Source: Topomyia yanbarensis
Taxonomy: Eukaryota > Arthropoda > Insecta > Diptera > Culicidae
Length of the DNA: 64,000 bases
Direction of reading: 5' to 3'
NCBI RefSeq assembly: GCF_030247195.1
Contig: NC_080670.1
Span: forward strand, 160,776,080-160,840,079
The notes beneath the pieces are model-generated. The model worked only from the letters and a program-made list of their open reading frames with translations. It had not been told where the DNA came from and ran no database searches. Below, piece after piece: positions 10,953 to 22,220 of this stretch (its first letter is position 1; each line of letters opens with the position of its first letter). The position numbers and the translations under genes were made by a program.

Positions 10953-12722
10953 AGAGAGATGACAGATTTCTCGCCACTTGCTCATAAATGCGGAGTCTAT
11001 TGTTATCTCAACGACGCTCACGCACCTGCCAATCAATGGAGTCCGAGGAGGGCACTCCGAATTGTTTTATGAATATTCGCAACAGTGGCGTGAATCAACC
11101 GGCCAAATGTGTAACCCTTAAGGGAAGCAATAGACCTTTCTCGTTAAAAAATTTTATAAGCTGGAATGCTTCATTTTTCATCCTTAAATCGATTCTGCGT
11201 TTTCTTGTGATAATTTGATACCACCCAGCATTCTCCTGCCTTATCCTACCTTGTTTCCCATATTATTGTACCATTTGGATGAATTTTTCGTGGGGAATAA
11301 AAAAAAAATTGCCTGTCAGTTACGGCAAGTAGCCCAGAACAAAGTTTTAATAGCCCGCCGCTTGCCAGCGTTCTTTTAAACTTGCCTAATCGCCATTTCG
11401 TTTACTGGGTTGCTATGCTGTAAATGAATTTATTTGAGTGCAGGAATGCCAGGTGCCCAGATTAATTTGTGTTTTACAGATGTTCAATGTTCTGCAAAGA
11501 TTTTTGAAACGGCACAGATTTCCACAGTTTTCTGTTATAATGAACAGACTAGCACAGATTTCTCAATTTTTAGTACCTCGTGTAACAAGATACTATAAAA
11601 AAGGTCTTGGCGACTCCTAAATTTGAGACAAAACCTGCCAGATTTTTACACATACTGCTCACGGATATAAAAAATATTACCTGGCAGCCATGTTTGAGTC
11701 TGTCAAAAATATTGTTTTGATATGAGTGAACTCTCTCTTAGCCGTCCGCAAGTGACACAACAAAGGACTCTCTGCTAAAATGAAAAGAAACTAAAATATT
11801 AATCCACATTATTTTTTTCTGCTGCACGTAGGCACGGAAGAGCCTAAATGATAATATTAACATATGTTCGATGTAACGGTGAGCGTATTCAGGTCAATGA
11901 AATGGAATTTGAGGTAGGTCCCAACTGAATCTGATAATTTGTGTAACCGTTTTCATTTTAAAATGCGTTTGCTAAATCGTTCTTTCGTTGCTTCGATAGA
12001 ACAGTAATACAGCAAACTTTGGAACTTAATAGCTATTGGTGTTACGTTTTTTCTTAATACTCGTTTCAGCCAATGGTTCGGCCAAGCAAATTTCAGCAAT
12101 ATACACCGGCTCACCAGTGCTTTTGAATGACGGAAAGCATTGTTAAATCGCTCCAGCAGGCACCAGCATACATCTCGATCGGGTGTGATTAACCAAAACA
12201 ACAGCAATGTACAATCAATAGAATTGACAACGTTCCGTGGTGCGTCAACTGAAATTACAGTGCATATTACATTTGTGATACTAATCACCAATAAATGCCT
12301 TCTGGACCTGTATGCCAGAACCGTGCCATATCTAGAGAATGCCTGCTGCTTCAGTGCTGCAGCAGCAGAAATGGGTTTAAATAGAATTGATACTGCCGAT
12401 GTATCAGTAACTATTCTATTAAGTAAAACTATAATTAATGCCGTTTTTGCATGACCCCGAAACTGGGTCTTGGTCTAACTTCAAACGCTGTTAGTTCATA
12501 CATTTTGACAGCAGTTAGGGTTAGAACCTAACTCGTTTTCAAGGAAAGACAACATAAATGCACAAAAAGATTTATGGATTATGGTAATATGCCACATCGA
12601 TAGTTGTCTAAAAAGAATAAAATATACAATACTTATACTATCAAGAATATTTTATATTTGTTTTGTTATTGCATCGTTGTTTTATAAAGTTCCATATGTA
12701 TAACGCATTGAATGAAATATTA
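10953..12722. other. No recognisable gene
   Basis: No protein motif was recognised in any frame. A weak pair of inverted TGCCAGGT motifs (about 11447-11454 and the complement near 11680) might bound an aged MITE. Two overlapping opposite-strand frames near 11953-12454 have no recognisable motif. Confidence 0.5.
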
Positions 12723-12830
12723 TACTACGTTCACACTACAGAATTAAAACATGTTATAATAATTAGCAACAAGAAAAATGTCATCAAGATAGCGTTAAAA
12801 CATGTTTTAACTCGTAGTGTGAACGTAGTA
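12723..12830. mobile_element. 108-bp hairpin MITE
   Basis: Left arm 12723-12755 begins TACTACGTTCACACTAC and right arm 12799-12830 is its near-complement, ending GTAGTGTGAACGTAGTA. Inner portions continue to pair through TTAAAACATGTT. The loop is about 43 bp and AT-rich. The short TA/TTA context at the ends fits a TA-targeting MITE. Confidence 0.75.
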
Positions 12831-12902
12831 TTAGTCTCACGTTTGACATTTTTGATTTGCTCTTACAAGTGTTATTTTTTGCCCATTTTGTTATTCAGTC
12901 AT

Positions 12903-13120
12903 GAGTGCGATTTACACGATCCGTCAGTCGTCCATCACCCTAGAGTATGCAACCGGTAAATGAAAATTCTTTTTATTTTGTTTTTATAGAACCGTTCACG
13001 TCATCGGCATGGAATGTTTTGGCTTACAGAAGCATGAATTCCAACTTATCTGAATGGAACGATGCGTGTAGTTCACGTTATTTTTCGTTGACGGAAGCTG
13101 ATGTATAGTGCGAGTCATAC
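12903..13120. mobile_element. MITE family member 1 (GCGATTTACACGAT ends)
   Basis: The left end reads GAGTGCGATTTACACGATCC and the complement of the right end reads GTATGACTCGCACTATACAT. Inside, CGGCATGGAA(T/C)GTTTTG and GGAACGATG motifs are shared with a second copy at 13440-13662. Length and end sequences of the two copies agree, supporting one MITE family. Confidence 0.6.
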
Positions 13121-13439
13121 TTTATTTTACATTAAGACAAAAGGGGCCAAGCACAACTGACGTAGCATTTTGTGGGGTATGTCGATTTCGTGACGAAGTG
13201 TGATGAAGCGGAGGATAGAGTTACCAGTTGTGCGAAGTAGCATTAAGTTTCAAAATAAACTTGATACACATCCAAATTTATTGATTCCAGATAGGAATTA
13301 CCCCATACCCATAGGAAATAATCCACAGGATTACCAAATACATTCAAGAAGACATCTTTCACGCGGCCAGTTGGCGATTCGTGGAATTTCAAGCTCGTCG
13401 ACGGACACAAAACGGTTCGCTCTCCTGATGGCTAGTAGA

Positions 13440-13662
13440 AGTGCGATTTACACGATACATCAGGCTTCCGTCGCCGGTACGGAACGTCCATTTTAGATAC
13501 ATGCAGGTAAATGGAGGCATTCGCACACAACATAAACGGCATGGAACGTTTTGACGTACGGTACGTGTGAACGGACACACAAGAAATATATTTCACTTAT
13601 CCTGACGGAACGATGACGCTCCGTTGACATTGACGAAAGCTGATGTATCGTCTGAATCATGC
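13440..13662. mobile_element. MITE family member 2 (GCGATTTACACGAT ends)
   Basis: The left end AGTGCGATTTACACGATACA and the complement of the right end (GCATGATTCAGACGATACAT) share ACGATACATCAGSYTTYCGTC. Compared with the copy 320 bp upstream its arms are better preserved. The interval between the copies (13121-13439) holds no recognised feature. Confidence 0.65.
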
Positions 13663-13737
13663 TTAACTTGGATTTGTAAATTAATTCCATTTTCTGGTCT
13701 TGATAAATTGGGACATGAATGCATGCTGAATGATCAG

Positions 13738-14501
13738 TACACTGAAACCTCCATTTACGAACCAAACCGGGGGTTCGTAAACTGAATTAGTTCGTAAAAA
13801 AAGTGTTCGTTATTTGGGATTTAGTTCGTAAAAAAAGTTTGCTTTCCATTCTTATTAATATTCGTTGGTTGAGCAATATTCTGGATAACGAACAATATGG
13901 GTTCTATTTCCGTCATGCGCTCGTCAACCCTATCCCGAAAATACCCATATTGTTGAAATTATAGAAAATTTATCTAAACCAGAAGTCGCCTTCTTGGATT
14001 CCAAAATCGTTCAAGACATCGATTTCCGTTATGCACTCGTCAACATCATTCCGAAAATACCCATATTGTTGTGGTTATATAGAATTTATCTAAACCGGAA
14101 GTCGCCATCTTGGATTCCAAAATGGCTCAAGACATCGATTTCCGCCATGCACTCGTCAACCCCATTCCAAAGATACCCATATTGTTGAGATTATAGAGAA
14201 TTTATCTAAACCGGAAGTCGCCATCTTGGATTCCAAAATGGCTCAAGACATCGATTTCCGTCATGCACTCGTCAACCCCATTCCGAAGATACCCAACTTA
14301 TATTAGTAACAATTAATTAAGAATATATAAGTATATAACTTCATGCTGTAATGTACGAACTCAAACTTTCCAAAAAGAGTTCGTTATTTCGAATTTAGTT
14401 CGTAAAAAAAGAGTTCGTTATTTCGAATTTGGTTCGTAAAAAAAGTTACGTAAATTGAATATTACGTAAAAAAAGAGTTCGTAAATGGAGGTTTCAGTGT
14501 A
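13738..14501. mobile_element. pogo/Tigger-like MITE containing a tandem array
   Basis: Perfect 23-bp terminal inverted repeats begin CACTGAAACCTCCATTTACG (13740-13762 and complement 14477-14499) and are flanked by TA (13738-13739, 14500-14501). Ends of the type CASTGNAACCTC are characteristic of pogo/Tigger relatives. Subterminal GTTCGTAAAAAAAG and GTTCGTTATTT motifs occur several times near both ends. The centre is occupied by a 116-bp tandem array. No transposase frame is present. Confidence 0.85.
13906..14293. repeat. 116-bp tandem repeat, about 3.3 copies
   Basis: The motif ATTTCCGTCATGC (with substitutions) starts at 13906, 14022, 14138 and 14254, exactly 116 bp apart each time. Each unit also carries CTTGGATTCCAAAAT and ATACCCATATTGTTG. 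The fourth copy stops after about 40 bp. The array is confined within the pogo-like MITE. Confidence 0.95.
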
Positions 14502-15450
14502 TTAAATGTGCATCGACTACAGGGAAGAGGACTTAATAGAAAATTCCTAGCAAATCATTCAACAAATTGTTTTTGCGGTTTCACCTAGGATGGTAAAGGG
14601 GGGGGGGGCTTCTTGGTCAAATGCATCTGATGCTCGATATGGAAAATGAAATTTTGGATTTTGGAAACACGTTTCCTCACATGCCTGCAGTGTTGAATAA
14701 TTTGGCAAACACCACAGAAATGATTTAAGATCTCACGGAAGCTTTAAATATTACTCGTATCTGTTTCATCCATCGACGATCTGACAGAATAGAGAGAAGG
14801 GGTACAGGTCCTCGCATGCCTCCCCCTGGAGCCGCCAGTGACGATCTAATGACCCGAGTGTAAATGTTGATTAAAGCCGCGATCAACAAATTTGTAACAA
14901 ATGTATTTAATAGAAGTCTTCAAAAATGTAGAAATTCTTCCTGTTGGCAGAAAGAGGGAAGGGTGGAGCGTGCTTTTTAAATTTAAGCTTTTAACGATTT
15001 CAATAAAATCACTGTAAGGGGATGTCCTCAAAAGCCATTGCAAGATCGAAGGCAGCGAAGATGTTTACTGGCCAAATATAGGCGCAACACTAGCCTTACG
15101 AATGGTCTTTCCTACGGATTGAACACCAACAGAATTATTATTTTGATAAGAATGTTGTATACCACCAGTAAAGGGACGTTTGGAGAAATTTATAAATGCC
15201 AGATTGGATTGAACTCGCTTTAATCACGAATGGTTTCACCGGAGAAGCATTAATTTGATGGAAGCTAAACAGTTTCACTGAAGTTCCAAATTTCGTTGGG
15301 ACGGGCGATTTAACTTTGTTTTTTTCGAAACAAATTTGCTAGAGTTGGTCGCGAGATTTTGATAGCCGACTCCACTTTAGGCGTTAGATCTGGAGGTTTC
15401 TTAACTTGCTGGGTTGGTTGATAATTGTTAACCGAAAGCACTCCGCGGTC

Positions 15451-15560
15451 AAACCAATTCCGGAACCCTGAATGGATTCCAGTTCACATACGATAACTGA
15501 TTTCGACTCAATCGGTTGTTACATTTGATCTGGAATCCATTCAGGATTCCGAATCGATTT
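15451..15560. repeat. Inverted repeat, MITE-like
   Basis: Core arms 15462-15482 (GGAACCCTGAATGGATTCC...) and 15530-15550 match as complements at 20 of 21 positions, and pairing continues outward with mismatches to about 15451 and 15560. The 47-bp centre contains CGACTCAATCGGTTG. A short palindromic MITE is likely; no target duplication was established. Confidence 0.7.
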
Positions 15561-15607
15561 CCGAATAAGTTGACCGGGACCGGGTTAGAAAGTGAACGGC
15601 ATACAAT

Positions 15608-15831
15608 TAGGCAATCCATTAGACGTTTGTTTGACAATTCAGCGGTGGGTTCTGTCAACAAGTATACTCCTGCGCACAGAAAAACTCGTCCGACAAACAA
15701 CTTTGTTAGTCCGATTCGTTTGATGTTAGATCGAATCAACGATATTGTCGGACGTCGCACCCCTCGGAGTAACGTCAGAATAAGTAAAGAAGAAATAATC
15801 AGCTGATCAGAAACGTCTCATGGATTGCCTA
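15608..15831. mobile_element. 220-bp MITE, copy 1
   Basis: The body is 15610-15829, flanked by TA. Ends are GGCAATCCATTAGACGTTT and, on the complement, GGCAATCCATGAGACGTTT. The same 220 bp recur at 54726-54945 with a single base difference (15727 A versus G in copy 2, approximate position). Such identity indicates recent movement or recent duplication. An open frame crossing it is incidental. Confidence 0.95.
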
Positions 15832-16559
15832 ATCCCAGTTGGCATAATTGATGCTATTGGAAAAAAGTAAGCGTCAAACCGAAAACAAACTCATTGTACG
15901 CAGTGTTAGGTTATGTTTACAATGTAAACATAAACATAACCTAAGACTACGCTCAAATAGCTAATAAGCTTGAGTGAACATGCGATCACATTTCACCAAA
16001 ATTCATTATCAGTGTTGATAACAATTTAACAGCAATTTGGTTAAACAGTGCTGCCGAAACAGAAGTTTTGCATTGCACCATTCTTGATTTGGTGAAAAAT
16101 CTATTCAACATGCTTGCATTTTTCAAAGTTTCAAAAATCGTAAAAAAATCAGCACACATCTCAAAATTTTCATTTTATCGGGAATGGTATTAGAAATGCT
16201 TAATCTTTTAATTAAAAATAGAAAAAACGGGGGTTAGGTCTGTCGAGAAAGGTCTATTCAGCACTAGGTGGAAAAATAGCTATCTTTGATTTATCTCTCC
16301 GTAGAGTGTATTTGTTTATGTTCACTGCTGTTCTGCACTGTTTTTAATTAGTTGTAAATTTTTGTTCGTTTACGCGTTTGTCGGTATTGACAGGTGCAGA
16401 ATTTTGGTTGTGCATTTATATTTAAATAAGATAGGATTCAGGTAGGTCACCACTCTCCATTCACTGCTAAAGTGTGCTGATTATGATGCACCACAACGAT
16501 GACAGTTATGAGTAGATTCGATTTTGTTTGTTTTGGTTCAGCCACCAAAATAAGTTAGA

Positions 16560-17130
16560 AAGTGACAGATCACGGTAATAAACAGGCGTAGTTTTCCCAG
16601 TTTCAGGAGAGTTTCCCGCCACGGTTAACATGTTCGGTGCAGTGCGCGTGTGCGACGGTAAAACCGATCGTAAGCTCCGGCCCGTGGTTTGGTTACAAGT
16701 GTGGATTCAGGATCGCCGTAGTGGAACGCTAATCGCCAAAGAGCCACTCGTGTTCCCGGCTAAAAGTCAAGCATCGTCCGTTCTTAGTGTGGAGGATCAA
16801 TAAAACAAGGCAAGCTATCCTCCACAGGGTGGTCAGGGTGTACAAAGGTTCCCCTTGCCTGAGAAGTTCACTGTGGTGACTTGCGGGATCGTTTACGGTG
16901 ACTAGACGATTCGGCGATTCGTCGTCAACGTTGTTAGGGAGGTTCCAACAAAGGAGCCAAGCTCACCTGCCTACCTAAACACAGTAGCAGCCAACGTCAA
17001 GCTGTAGTAGAACCCGGCCGATCGGAAACGATAAAAAACTGCACCGAATTCTCGCTATCAGTGTCATTCAGTCCGCAACGATAACCAGTGGAGCAGAGTG
17101 GAAAATAAAAGTCTGTAAAGTTAAATTTGT
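16560..17130 (+). other. GC-rich segment, possible solo LTR or LINE 5' region
   Basis: This segment is clearly richer in GC than its flanks. Near its right end an A-rich TATA-like sequence (CGATAAAAAAC, about 17028) is followed about 30-40 bp later by TCATTCAGTC, an arthropod initiator-like sequence, and then by AATAAA near 17104. Such an order is typical of an LTR, but matching TG...CA ends and a target duplication were not found. A LINE 5' untranslated region or a host promoter remain possible. Confidence 0.3.
16630..16803 (+). CDS. Small 57-residue open reading frame, unknown
   Basis: An ATG at 16630 opens 57 codons to a TAA at 16801, within the GC-rich segment described above. The predicted product is basic in its first half (DGKTDRK, QDRRSG) and has no recognised domain, signal peptide or membrane segment. 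It may be a short reading frame of a mobile element or a chance frame in GC-rich DNA. It is recorded because it is the only frame in this stretch with non-random-looking codon use; no function is proposed. Confidence 0.2.
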   Translation: MFGAVRVCDGKTDRKLRPVVWLQVWIQDRRSGTLIAKEPLVFPAKSQASSVLSVEDQ

Positions 17131-20100
17131 TTTTCATAATATTTATGCACGAAAATTCGAAATTCTGGTACAATCTCCTTGGCCACCCTGTCATCAAGGG
17201 TCTGTAAATATAAGAACCCAAATAGTGCTAAACCCTAACTTACAAATGTTAAATCTTAGTTAAAATCGATGAACAAAAAGCAAACAGGGATTGTTAAATA
17301 CGGATGTCTGTCATTATTTTCATTGTTATCTGATAAACATACCACTTTGCAACTATTAGGACCTGTTCAATTTTAGAAGCTACTCAATTCAATGTCTTGA
17401 GATCAAGGGGCAGAGATATTGACTGTGTTGCCGATCGGATGCTATTCCTTATTTGATCCTGATGGACCTCATGTTCACATGGTGTTTTGTCTTATTCTTC
17501 ACTTTTTACATATTAACAAAGACACCGTTTTTCGTAAAAATCTATAAACCCTTATAACGTTAAGAAGTTGGATATAATTTGAAATGGTGTCAACTAGGTG
17601 TCTTCACCAGTTACCCCTTCCCTGGGAACTTCCGAAACAAAAACGCTTGATAGTTTTACTGATCCTTCATGAGTAAGGTGGTAATTAATATTTACCTCGT
17701 CGCTTTCCCTCCTACTATTCAGCCACCAGAGTCAGTCAGCTTCTCTACAAAGTATTCATATGCCACTCAAAATTACTTCCACAAAGTCCTCCACGATCTG
17801 ACCTATTTCCGTGACAACGTGAGCCGGTTTTCGCCGTGATTTACCATCCCTACTGGCTACTCCTTTCCCACTTCACCCATCCCGTGGTCATAAAAACATG
17901 TCACCGGAACACGTCAGGCGATGTTCCCTAGCGTCTCCCAACCTCCTCCTTCCATAGTTATCCCTTGGCTAGGAATGAGGCAGTCTGGCGAAAAAAAACA
18001 CACACAGAAAAACAACACTTTTCGCGTTGTTGATTGCTGGTTGGTACACAGACACAGAAAAGAAACCTAACAACAGAGAAGCTAACAACAACAACGGCAG
18101 CGCAGAATAGCGCGCGACTCAAGCAGGATTCCATTAAACTAGAGTGATAACAAAACAGTGTGTGCTGAATGAGCCGAGCGCCGGATGGAGCGGTGGTGGG
18201 TGTTGGAGTAGTTGCTACAGTCAGCAAGGGGGGAAAATAAACAAAGTGGAGCTTCTGTGCGGACAATGACAGTTAGCAGCAGGGACGGTGGCGGAGCAGG
18301 CGGAGGACAGTAACACGTAAACATGTCCAACATAGAGTGCTGGATTTATCTTTAGCCGTTCGTTGTTTGCTCGTGGATCGGAACGAAGAGCACCACTGAA
18401 TGGAGGACATCATAGTATTTGATGATAAGGAGACCGGGAAGAACAATATGAATACAGTAAATATGGTGGATACGAAGTAACGCGCATTAGTGGCATTACG
18501 CGAGGGGCAGTAATTCATTGTCACTTAGATTCACTTATCTTTACTCAGCTTCAGAACATCTGGCCGCGTTAAGATTTATCCTTTTCGTGTAGGGGTTTTC
18601 AACTGTTTCTGTTTAAGTTCAGAGACATGTGTAATAAAATAATATACTAACATTTCCAGTAAGTTTTTTAGCAAATATGAAAGAGAAAATTACTTCCCAA
18701 CAATTGCATCGTGTTTACTAGTTCATAAAAAAGTAAAGCCTGCCATAAAGAACTTGCATTCGAATAAAACTTTCTGCCGACCAACGAATAAAGTTTTCAC
18801 GACCCAATGGAACGGAAACAAAGAAGTAGAAACTCATCTTCAAAAAAATACCCCTCCCTTCGTGCCTATATCTGTGAAAAGTATTTCAAAATGTATGAAA
18901 GTCATCCTATTTGTGACCACTATCGCAGTTTTATTTCTTTCTCCCCGCCCTGCAGGCTACTCACTCCCCATACCGAGCGATGGTCTACTACTGTCAGTCA
19001 CTTGGTAGTTCGCCTCCAGTCACGAATGAGGAAGCAATCATACTCACCACACTTCATCCTGTTTTAGTTTTTTTTTTTGGGTCGTCTCGCACCACCAAAC
19101 TCCATCAGGCTGGGAATCATTTCTCCCCCTTCCTCCCCGGAAGTGGAGATCAGCAGCGAGAAGCTTTGTAAGTTCGTTGCCACCCCAGCAACTCGGCTGA
19201 AATTATCCGGCAAAAGTTTTCGCACAAATTGTAGCAAACCCAACAAAAAAATGACTCTGTTTACATCACTTTTTAAGGCAGGGGCCGGCACAAGTTTGTC
19301 GCGAGTTGCGTTGTAAAGTTTATGAAATAAGGTGGGGATTGGAAGTGGAATATTTCAAAAAAAGGTTTCGTTTCAAAATTATCGGCAGGAATAACGAGCT
19401 ATAACCTGACCGGAAATATGCACAATTTTGTATCAAATTCCGTAGTATGTTCGACTGTTATTAAAAAATTGGTTTTTGTGGAAACAGTTTGAATCTGCGC
19501 TTTGAGTGATGGGCAATATTCGACCGGCGAGCGAGCATAGTATTGCGTAATTCGCACCGTCCCATTGTATGACTATGAACTGTGGTCCGGCATAAAATAA
19601 ATTTCCTGTTTGTAAAATGTTCACTACGTGTTATGTTGTCTTGTCGTGTGGGCTTCAGCAGCAAGAATCGGGCATACTAGCTGCTCAGGATCCGCCGATT
19701 CTTATTTTTATTGACAGGATTAGTAGTCGAATGAATTTCAAGCGACGCTGAAATTTTTTTCGTTGGTCTGTCTGTGCACATTGTACATTCTCGCAAGTTC
19801 ACATACTCAACGTGGCCAACCCTATAGATTTCTTTTTCGAAAAATTTACAGGTTTCAGTCTTTTCGAAGGATCCACGGATTTACTTGTGAAATCTACGGA
19901 ATTTTGCTTATTTTTCCAGAATTATTCGAAAATTTGGTAGAAATGATTTGTTGCTTCGCGTAATGCATTTGGCACCACTGCGTCAGAAATGTTATTCTTC
20001 ACGCGAGGATTGGTGCTACATGCACCAGTTATACTGGTATTTTTATCCTTTCTGGCAACAGGGCTATGAGCAAAAGAAGTGAGCCAATATCAACTCGCAC

Positions 20101-20199
20101 TTTGAAGTCAGTCCAATATGAACCAGCTATTAAATGAGATTGCTCCCCTTTCGATCCTGTGAATCAATGGGTGGATAAGCTGTTGTCAATCGAGCCTCC
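17131..20199. other. No recognisable gene; possible untranslated host sequence
   Basis: No protein family was recognised. Positions about 17980-18500 on the plus strand resemble arthropod 5' untranslated sequence: AAC-rich, purine-rich, with an ATG at about 18401 opening a short frame (MEDIIVFDDKETGKNNMNT, 26 residues). No splice structure could be confirmed. The opposite-strand frames in the same place look like shadows of this compositional bias. Confidence 0.35.
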
Positions 20200-22110
20200 A
20201 ACGACGAGCTTATTATAGTGGCGAAAGGACAGAAAGCGAAGAAAGCTCCCGGACCGGACGGTATCTACCAACGCGGTACTGAAGACCGCGATCCTGGCGT
20301 TTCCGGACATGTTCAGGTTTATTTTACAGAAATGGCTGGACGAAGGCTACTTTCCGGACAGACGGAAGATCCAGAAGCTGGCGTTGCTGCCCAAATCAGG
20401 GATGCCACCAGGAGATCCAGCATCGTATCGACCAATATTTCTGCTGGGTACTCTTAGCAAACTAGCGCACAGGTAGTTCGGATTCCGGAAAGGAATCTCG
20501 ACAGTGGACGCCATCCACAGAGTCATCGCGAGTGCGGAGAAAGCATTGAAAAAACAGAGAAGTAGACAAGTAGACAAGTAAGTTTCGCCTAATGGCTGTT
20601 CGTGTCTAGAGTGCGTGCAGAACGATACCGTCGAAGGCGGTATGCGTCGTTACCGGGATGATCCCCATCTGCATCACTCTGGTTCAGGACCTGGAATGCT
20701 ACCAACGGAGGTATGCACGAAATGTAAGGAGACTGGATAGAGCGAACTCGGCAGCAAGAGTGGGATATCGCGGAGAAAGGAAGGTGGAACCACCAACTCA
20801 TCCCAAATGTGTCTGCTTGGGTACATAGGAAGCATGGAGAGGTGAACTTCTATTTCACGCAGTTTTTGTCCGGGCATGGATGCTTCCAGTAATACCTACA
20901 TCGGTTTGGACACGCTTCGTCGCCCCTTTGCCCGGAGTGTGTGAACGTGGAAGAGACACCGGATCACGTGGTCTTCGAATGCCGTAGGTTCGAAGAAGTC
21001 CGAAGGGGTATGCTTGATATAACAGTGGACAATATCGTCACAAAAATGTGCCGCGACGTGCATATCTGGGACGCTGTCAACAGAGTGGTTACGAGTATAC
21101 TCTCGGAGCTGCAGATGAAGTGGCGAAGGGACCAACAAATTGGCGTCATTGGCTAGAACGCCGCCGTGGAAACACAAATCGGGTTTTGAGAGAAATTCCA
21201 CCACCGGGAAACTTTCCGACGGTATAGACTAGCATCGGGTTCGGGTCGTCAGGGTGCCAGCGAACCGGACATCAGGCTTCGCCGGAATCGCCAGACCGAC
21301 CTAGACACCGACATCTAGCTCGTGAGTAGGCTAGATCCACCGACTAGACCGCGTCGAATAGTTAGAAGTAGGTCGTTGGGGTGCCAGTGAACCGGAAGCT
21401 ACGCTCCACCTGGAATCGCTGGATGGACCTCAGCACCTACTGGCTGGCTGGTTGAGTAGACTAAGTCCACCGCCGGGGACTAGACCGAGTAGACGAAGCT
21501 GGGAGCTTAATGGCTCACGGAAGCGTAGCGGTAGGGTAGATTCGCCTCCGTGAACTACCCGACAGAGTAGTGACAAAAAGGGGAGCTAAATGGCTCCCGA
21601 AACAAACACTGGTAACGACAGAAGTTCCGTTGTCGGGAAACTCTCAGTCGGAGTAGGATAATATCTGAGTTGATTTCGATGAAGCTGGGAGCAAAATGGC
21701 GCAAGGAAGCGGGTATCGGTGTCGGGGGAAATTCCTCCGTCGAGGAACTATCGGTCGGAGTAGGGTGAGTTTACCGTTGAGCAGTATCCAAGTAGATCGT
21801 CAGAAAGCCGGAAACTGAATGATTCACGGAAACATGAGCTAAATGGCTCAAGGAATCAGCACCTAAACGGCTCACGGGGATGTGAGCTAATGGAGACGTA
21901 ATTGATGGAGACAAGAAGTAAGAGAAGAATCGAGCGTTAAATCAAAGCTCATAGGTCGAGCCATTCCATGAACCAAGTTAGGCTTCGAGATAGAGCCGAA
22001 GAAAGAGGTGCGACGAACACACAAAGATCCCACAACGAAGTAATATTTTGACGTAGTTCCATGGGCAAGAAGGACGTGAAAAGTAAGGATTGTGTTTAGT
22101 GGTTAGGCAC
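20200..22110 (+). pseudogene. R1-like LINE, copy C: deleted ORF2 plus 3' tail
   Basis: The plus strand shows KAKKAPGPDGIY near 20235-20270, the RT lead-in motif, then degraded RT to about 20460. Most of the RT domain is missing. Recognisable sequence resumes with the C-terminal region, including a cysteine-histidine cluster CPECVNVEETPDHVVFECRR at 20930-20990 and the terminal part to 21156. From about 21230 to 22110 there is a non-coding 3' tail with repeated GAGCTAAATGGCTCACGGAA-type motifs (near 21503, 21585, 21694, 21835, 21858). The same tail follows R1 copy E (61370-62230), showing that C and E are one subfamily. Internal deletion and stops make this a dead copy. Confidence 0.85.
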
Positions 22111-22220
22111 GCACGTAATTCGTGAGTCCCGCACAGTGCCAATTTACTACAGTCCAGGGTTTTGAAGCTTTTTATACCTTACTAAAAAAAGTGTGAAAAC
22201 GGACTGTGCGGATCTTTGAC

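Noticed and set aside
11441..11692. Possible MITE with TGCCAGGT inverted ends
   Set aside because: Only about eight bases match, and no target duplication was found.
15449..15806. 103- and 96-codon frames on opposite strands, one nearly repeated at 54598-54876
   Set aside because: The shared part is the 220-bp MITE, and coding in both orientations without motifs argues against a protein.
20896..21204. 102-codon minus-strand frame
   Set aside because: Antisense shadow of the R1 copy C C-terminal region, which has the recognisable cysteine motif on the plus strand.
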